Shown here: piece after piece, positions 61,295-64,000 of the stretch
Layout of the letters: each line of letters starts with the position of its first letter
How positions within the stretch are numbered: the first letter of the stretch is position 1
DNA from: Patescibacteria group bacterium
GTDB taxonomy: Bacteria > Patescibacteria > Microgenomatia > UBA12405
NCBI GenBank assembly: GCA_023380755.1
Contig: JAMCSD010000008.1
Location: 1-64,000, forward strand
Direction: 5' to 3'
DNA: 64,000 nucleotides
The notes under the pieces: model-generated
The model's input: the letters and a program-made list of their open reading frames with translations, nothing else
Told to the model about the DNA's origin: nothing
The model's database searches: none
Program-made: the position numbers and the translations under genes

Positions 61295-61745
61295 GTTGGG
61301 TAGGGTGGCTAATTAACCGATCAATGAGAACAGTCACCTGGGACCGAATACGGGTGAACTGAGTTTCGGAGAAGGTGATGATTTCCTCATCAGTAAGGTC
61401 GGGAGTAATATCTTTAATGTCCCAGACCTGGTATTCAGTTCCTTTATAATTATAGCGCTTTTGACAGACCTCCAGATGCCAAGGCGTCATAAAAATAATG
61501 AGGTCTTGAGAACCAAGGAGTGCGGGGGTGGTCTGGACCCAGGTAGGAGAAAGATAGTCTAAGAGATTATTATTTTTAAGAAGGCGGAGGGCATACCAGG
61601 CAATCGGACCATTCTCGGCATTTACGGCTTGAATCCCGCTGGAAGTGAGGTGAAACTGGGGATGGTTCTTGAGCAAGTAACGTCCAAAACTTTCACAAAG
61701 GCGGCTGCGAAAAACATTGCCAGTACAGATAAAATGTAGGTTCAT
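61287..61745 (-). CDS. Low-molecular-weight protein-tyrosine phosphatase family
   Basis: 152 residues. The P-loop near the start, FICTGNVFRSRLCES, has the Cx5R pattern, and VWDIKD late in the chain supplies the usual Asp. Related arsenate reductases share the fold, so either phosphatase or reductase activity is possible. Minus-strand TATAAT ends seven bases before the ATG. Confidence 0.85.
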   Translation of the reverse strand: MNLHFICTGNVFRSRLCESFGRYLLKNHPQFHLTSSGIQAVNAENGPIAWYALRLLKNNNLLDYLSPTWVQTTPALLGSQDLIIFMTPWHLEVCQKRYNYKGTEYQVWDIKDITPDLTDEEIITFSETQFTRIRSQVTVLIDRLISHPTQHE

Positions 61746-61752
61746 CTGGTGA

Positions 61753-61760
61753 ATTATAAT
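61753..61760. promoter_or_regulatory. Palindromic -10 shared by divergent genes
   Basis: ATTATAAT reads TATAAT in both directions: 61755-61760 on plus and 61758-61753 on minus. Each copy lies six to seven bases from a start codon (61767 plus, 61745 minus), so polymerase can serve only one gene at a time. Confidence 0.6.
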
Positions 61761-61766
61761 GTATGG

Positions 61767-63605
61767 GTGAGCATGAAAGTGAAATTGGGGAAAGGATTGT
61801 TAATGATATTGGTCGGTTGCGGGTTAATAAATCCTCTGAAAATACAGGCAGCGGAGTTAAGTTGCCCCAACAGATACGCCACTATTATTAATCCAGTAAG
61901 AAGTAGGAGCTTGTGGCGAGACAAGAGCCTGAAACCAATTAATAACCAATATGGGGCAATAGAAAAAGATGGGTTGGCAGCCACATGGCTATTACAAGAT
62001 GATGTCTTAAAAGATAAAGAACTAATGGGGGTGATAAAAAGTTTTGACCAAAAACAAGAAAAGGGGGTCTTTTTGGAGGTGAGTGAACAACTGGCCCAAG
62101 AAAGCGGGGTGATATACCCGGCCCATACTTATTGGTATAACCCGGGGGTAGTCTTTTTGTCGGCCTACCAACAAAGTGAAAGAAGGCGGTTGATCGATAA
62201 CCTGATGAAAGATTTTAAGGCTAACTTTGGAGATTATCCAAAGGCAGCCGGGGCGTGGTGGATTGATTCATACTCCGTTGATTATTTAAGGGAAAGATAC
62301 GGTGTTAAGGCTATGATGATTGTGGCTGACCAAAAGACGACGGACCATTACGGGGTATGGGGGCAGTGGTGGGGAGTGCCCTATTACCCCAGCAGGGCCA
62401 ATGTGTTAGTACCGGCCAGTACCACCAAAAACAAAGAAGATGTAGTGATGGTCCAATGGGCCCAAAGAGATCCAAAACTGGCCCAAGGGGAAGGACCAAA
62501 ATTTTCAAACTATTCACTCCAAGCGAATGATTACATCAGCCAAGGAAAAACAACAAATTATTTTAAGGAATTGGGGAAAATTTATTTGGATTGCAGCAAC
62601 AAGGTGGGCCAAATTACGGTCGGACTGGAAACTGGGATGGAAAGCGTGGGATTTATCGAGGAATATGGACGACAAATGGAAGCGATAGCTGAAATGAAGG
62701 GGGTGGAGGCGGTGACTATGAGCCAATTTTATGAACAATTTGCCAAAGTATATCGCCAGTGGCCGGAAGCAGCAGTGGTGGGAACAGAGAAAGAGTGGAC
62801 GATGGACACGAAAGGCCGTAGATACGAAGGAGGAGAAAAGTTGGCTTACCAGGCAGGAGTGGCATTTGAGGATTATTGGGTGGCAGATAAAAGCGAGTTT
62901 TTAAACAGAAACTTAATAACCCAAGGTAAGCAAGTAGATAAAAACTATTGGCCAGTGTGGATGGGGCTCGCGGGAGGAATGAGCGTGTGGCTGGTATTAA
63001 AGAAAAAATGGCGGGGATGGCTGGTGGGAGTATTATTTGGTTGGGGGGCTTTTGGCCTATTATTACGATCAGGTTATGAGTATGGATGGCAGGTTTTTTA
63101 CGGACCAAAGGTAAATAATTTAGAAGTTGCCCAAATAGCGGCAGTAGGAATAACGGGACTTTTAGTCGTGGCGGGATTGAAGTTGATTAAAAGAAAGGAT
63201 TTGTGGTGGCTGATGCCAGCTACCTTTGCCGGAGACGCGGTCTTAAAGGCGTTGAGGTTTTCAGTGATCGACCAAAAATATTTGGCGGGGGTGTTAATAG
63301 GAAATTTCCGACTGTTAGCAATCGGAATAGGTAAGGGAGGACTCAGCTTCCTGAACAGCCATCTTATCGGATACCAAGCCGGAGCATTGTTGAAATTTGA
63401 TTTTAATAAAATATGGGAAAATGGGGTGGTAAGCCTATTCCTTTACCCCGTAGCCCATATGGTAATAGCGGTGGGATTGGGGTGGATTTTGGCCAGGTTA
63501 CCCAAAAAATACGGAGTGATAGTCTGGGGGCTGTTGGTGGTGGCTTTAGGATGGTTGATCGGGACAGCAATGGCGGACCCAAGAGTAGTGGTACCAATTA
63601 CTTAG
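61767..63605 (+). CDS. Large envelope protein with secreted domain and C-terminal helices
   Basis: About 612 residues. A signal peptide (LGKGLLMILVGCGLINPLKI) leads to a secreted domain of about 370 residues (LAATWLLQDDVLKD, AAGAWWIDSYSVDYLRERY, VGLETGMESVGF) that has the feel of a TIM-barrel or deacetylase-like fold, but I cannot name it. About six membrane helices follow from residue ~395. GTG 61767 is six bases after TATAAT; ATG 61773 is an alternative. The end overlaps the next minus-strand gene by eight bases. Confidence 0.7.
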   Translation: MSMKVKLGKGLLMILVGCGLINPLKIQAAELSCPNRYATIINPVRSRSLWRDKSLKPINNQYGAIEKDGLAATWLLQDDVLKDKELMGVIKSFDQKQEKGVFLEVSEQLAQESGVIYPAHTYWYNPGVVFLSAYQQSERRRLIDNLMKDFKANFGDYPKAAGAWWIDSYSVDYLRERYGVKAMMIVADQKTTDHYGVWGQWWGVPYYPSRANVLVPASTTKNKEDVVMVQWAQRDPKLAQGEGPKFSNYSLQANDYISQGKTTNYFKELGKIYLDCSNKVGQITVGLETGMESVGFIEEYGRQMEAIAEMKGVEAVTMSQFYEQFAKVYRQWPEAAVVGTEKEWTMDTKGRRYEGGEKLAYQAGVAFEDYWVADKSEFLNRNLITQGKQVDKNYWPVWMGLAGGMSVWLVLKKKWRGWLVGVLFGWGAFGLLLRSGYEYGWQVFYGPKVNNLEVAQIAAVGITGLLVVAGLKLIKRKDLWWLMPATFAGDAVLKALRFSVIDQKYLAGVLIGNFRLLAIGIGKGGLSFLNSHLIGYQAGALLKFDFNKIWENGVVSLFLYPVAHMVIAVGLGWILARLPKKYGVIVWGLLVVALGWLIGTAMADPRVVVPIT

Positions 63606-64000
63606 ACCAGGTTTCAAGGGTCAGTTGACGAAAATTAATCAGGCGAGGAGGAGCATAACCGAGACCGGACAACTGAGGACGAGGATTAAGGCCATAAATG
63701 TCAAAACCATAAGGCAAGAGAATGAACGAAGAAGGAGGAGAAGAAAGAGCGGCAACATCTTTGACAATAATATCGGGACGATAATATTTAAGGGGGTCAG
63801 CAAAAGACGGAATCAGATAGACGGTGGCGGCGCGAGGAAGAGAAGCAGCAAGAGAGCGCCAGTCTTCACGATAGAAGGCAGGAATAAAGAGATAAGCTAA
63901 AGAAGTAATAAGAAAGATAACTAAAACCAGCAGCCGGAGAAGGGTGAGGCGGGTTTGGGCAAGCAATAAAGCCAACAGAGGAAGAAGAAAAAGGTAACGA
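63598..64000 (-). CDS. Membrane protein C-terminal part (5' end outside window), glycosyltransferase-like
   Basis: The minus-strand frame is open to the right edge. The visible 134 residues have hydrophobic helices (LFLLPLLALLLAQT, LLRLLVLVIFLITSLAYLF) and then an extracytoplasmic tail of about 90 residues (REDWRSLAASLPRAATVYLI, YYRPDIIVKD). The helix-then-soluble tail resembles the C-terminus of dolichyl-phosphate-mannose-type (GT39/GT83) glycosyltransferases, but the catalytic part is not in the window. Confidence 0.6.
   Translation of the reverse strand, partial: RYLFLLPLLALLLAQTRLTLLRLLVLVIFLITSLAYLFIPAFYREDWRSLAASLPRAATVYLIPSFADPLKYYRPDIIVKDVAALSSPPSSFILLPYGFDIYGLNPRPQLSGLGYAPPRLINFRQLTLETWSK

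Noticed and set aside
1..64000. CRISPR arrays and IS-type transposons
   Set aside because: No regularly spaced repeats and no transposase-like proteins with terminal inverted repeats were seen.

Overview
The window looks like a chromosome segment from an ultra-reduced candidate-phyla-radiation bacterium (Patescibacteria, probably Microgenomates-like; this lineage call is inference from gene repertoire). It carries an integrated AT-rich mobile element. Flanking chromosomal genes (about 1-2820 and 32600-64000) are compact, visibly richer in G+C, and encode stress and envelope functions. The segment at about 2830-32580 is markedly AT-richer. Many genes on both kinds of DNA have a -10 box ending only 4-9 bases before the start codon and no Shine-Dalgarno sequence, so leaderless mRNAs seem common. 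I used this to choose several starts.

Left chromosome (3-2896): the C-terminal half of ClpB, a membrane-anchored secreted-repeat protein, an FNR-like flavoprotein coupled to a small membrane protein, and tRNA-Arg(CCG).

Mobile element (about 2874-31081, possibly to 32580): it begins at the tRNA-Arg 3' end, where a large serine recombinase is transcribed towards the tRNA and reads through its antisense strand. A conjugation block follows: coupling ATPase, replication-relaxation protein, a long nested palindrome that could be oriT or a structured RNA, VirB2-like pilin, a pilin/VirB6 fusion, PrgI/VirB3-like, split VirB4, and an M23 peptidase. No relaxase was recognised. Next comes a nucleic-acid warfare block: a one-polypeptide restriction-modification enzyme, a RecB/RNase H-like nuclease, a DUF2130 nuclease-like protein, an FtsK-like protein whose Walker motifs are destroyed, several small proteins, an HNH-RecQ-type fusion, an XRE regulator, a membrane-anchored HsdR_N-like nuclease and an 1144-residue membrane protein. 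The XRE promoter and the recombinase promoter share a 12-base operator-like motif. At the right end lies a possible 354-nt structured RNA with tRNA-like termini that contains a 16-base copy of the tRNA-Arg T-arm, the likely right attachment site. Two further AT-rich genes follow.

Right chromosome (32687-64000): lipoprotein, GH26 mannanase-like enzyme, NUDIX hydrolase, tRNA-Ser(GGA), a gene broken by an amber codon, an RRM protein, a CarD-like protein and a DEAD-box helicase, isochorismatase-like, flavodoxin and thymidine kinase genes, hemerythrin with a 10-codon leader, an HTH/GHKL-ATPase pair, MFS transporter, HtrA-like protease without PDZ, cupredoxin, acyltransferase, an ABC exporter, glucose-6-phosphate dehydrogenase, peroxiredoxin, RecD2/Dda-like helicase, a Tat-lipoprotein-like GH8 glycosidase, DUF2207 protein, HAD hydrolase, low-molecular-weight phosphatase and large envelope proteins. 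The last gene runs off the right edge.

All family names come from reading motifs by eye; no database search was run.
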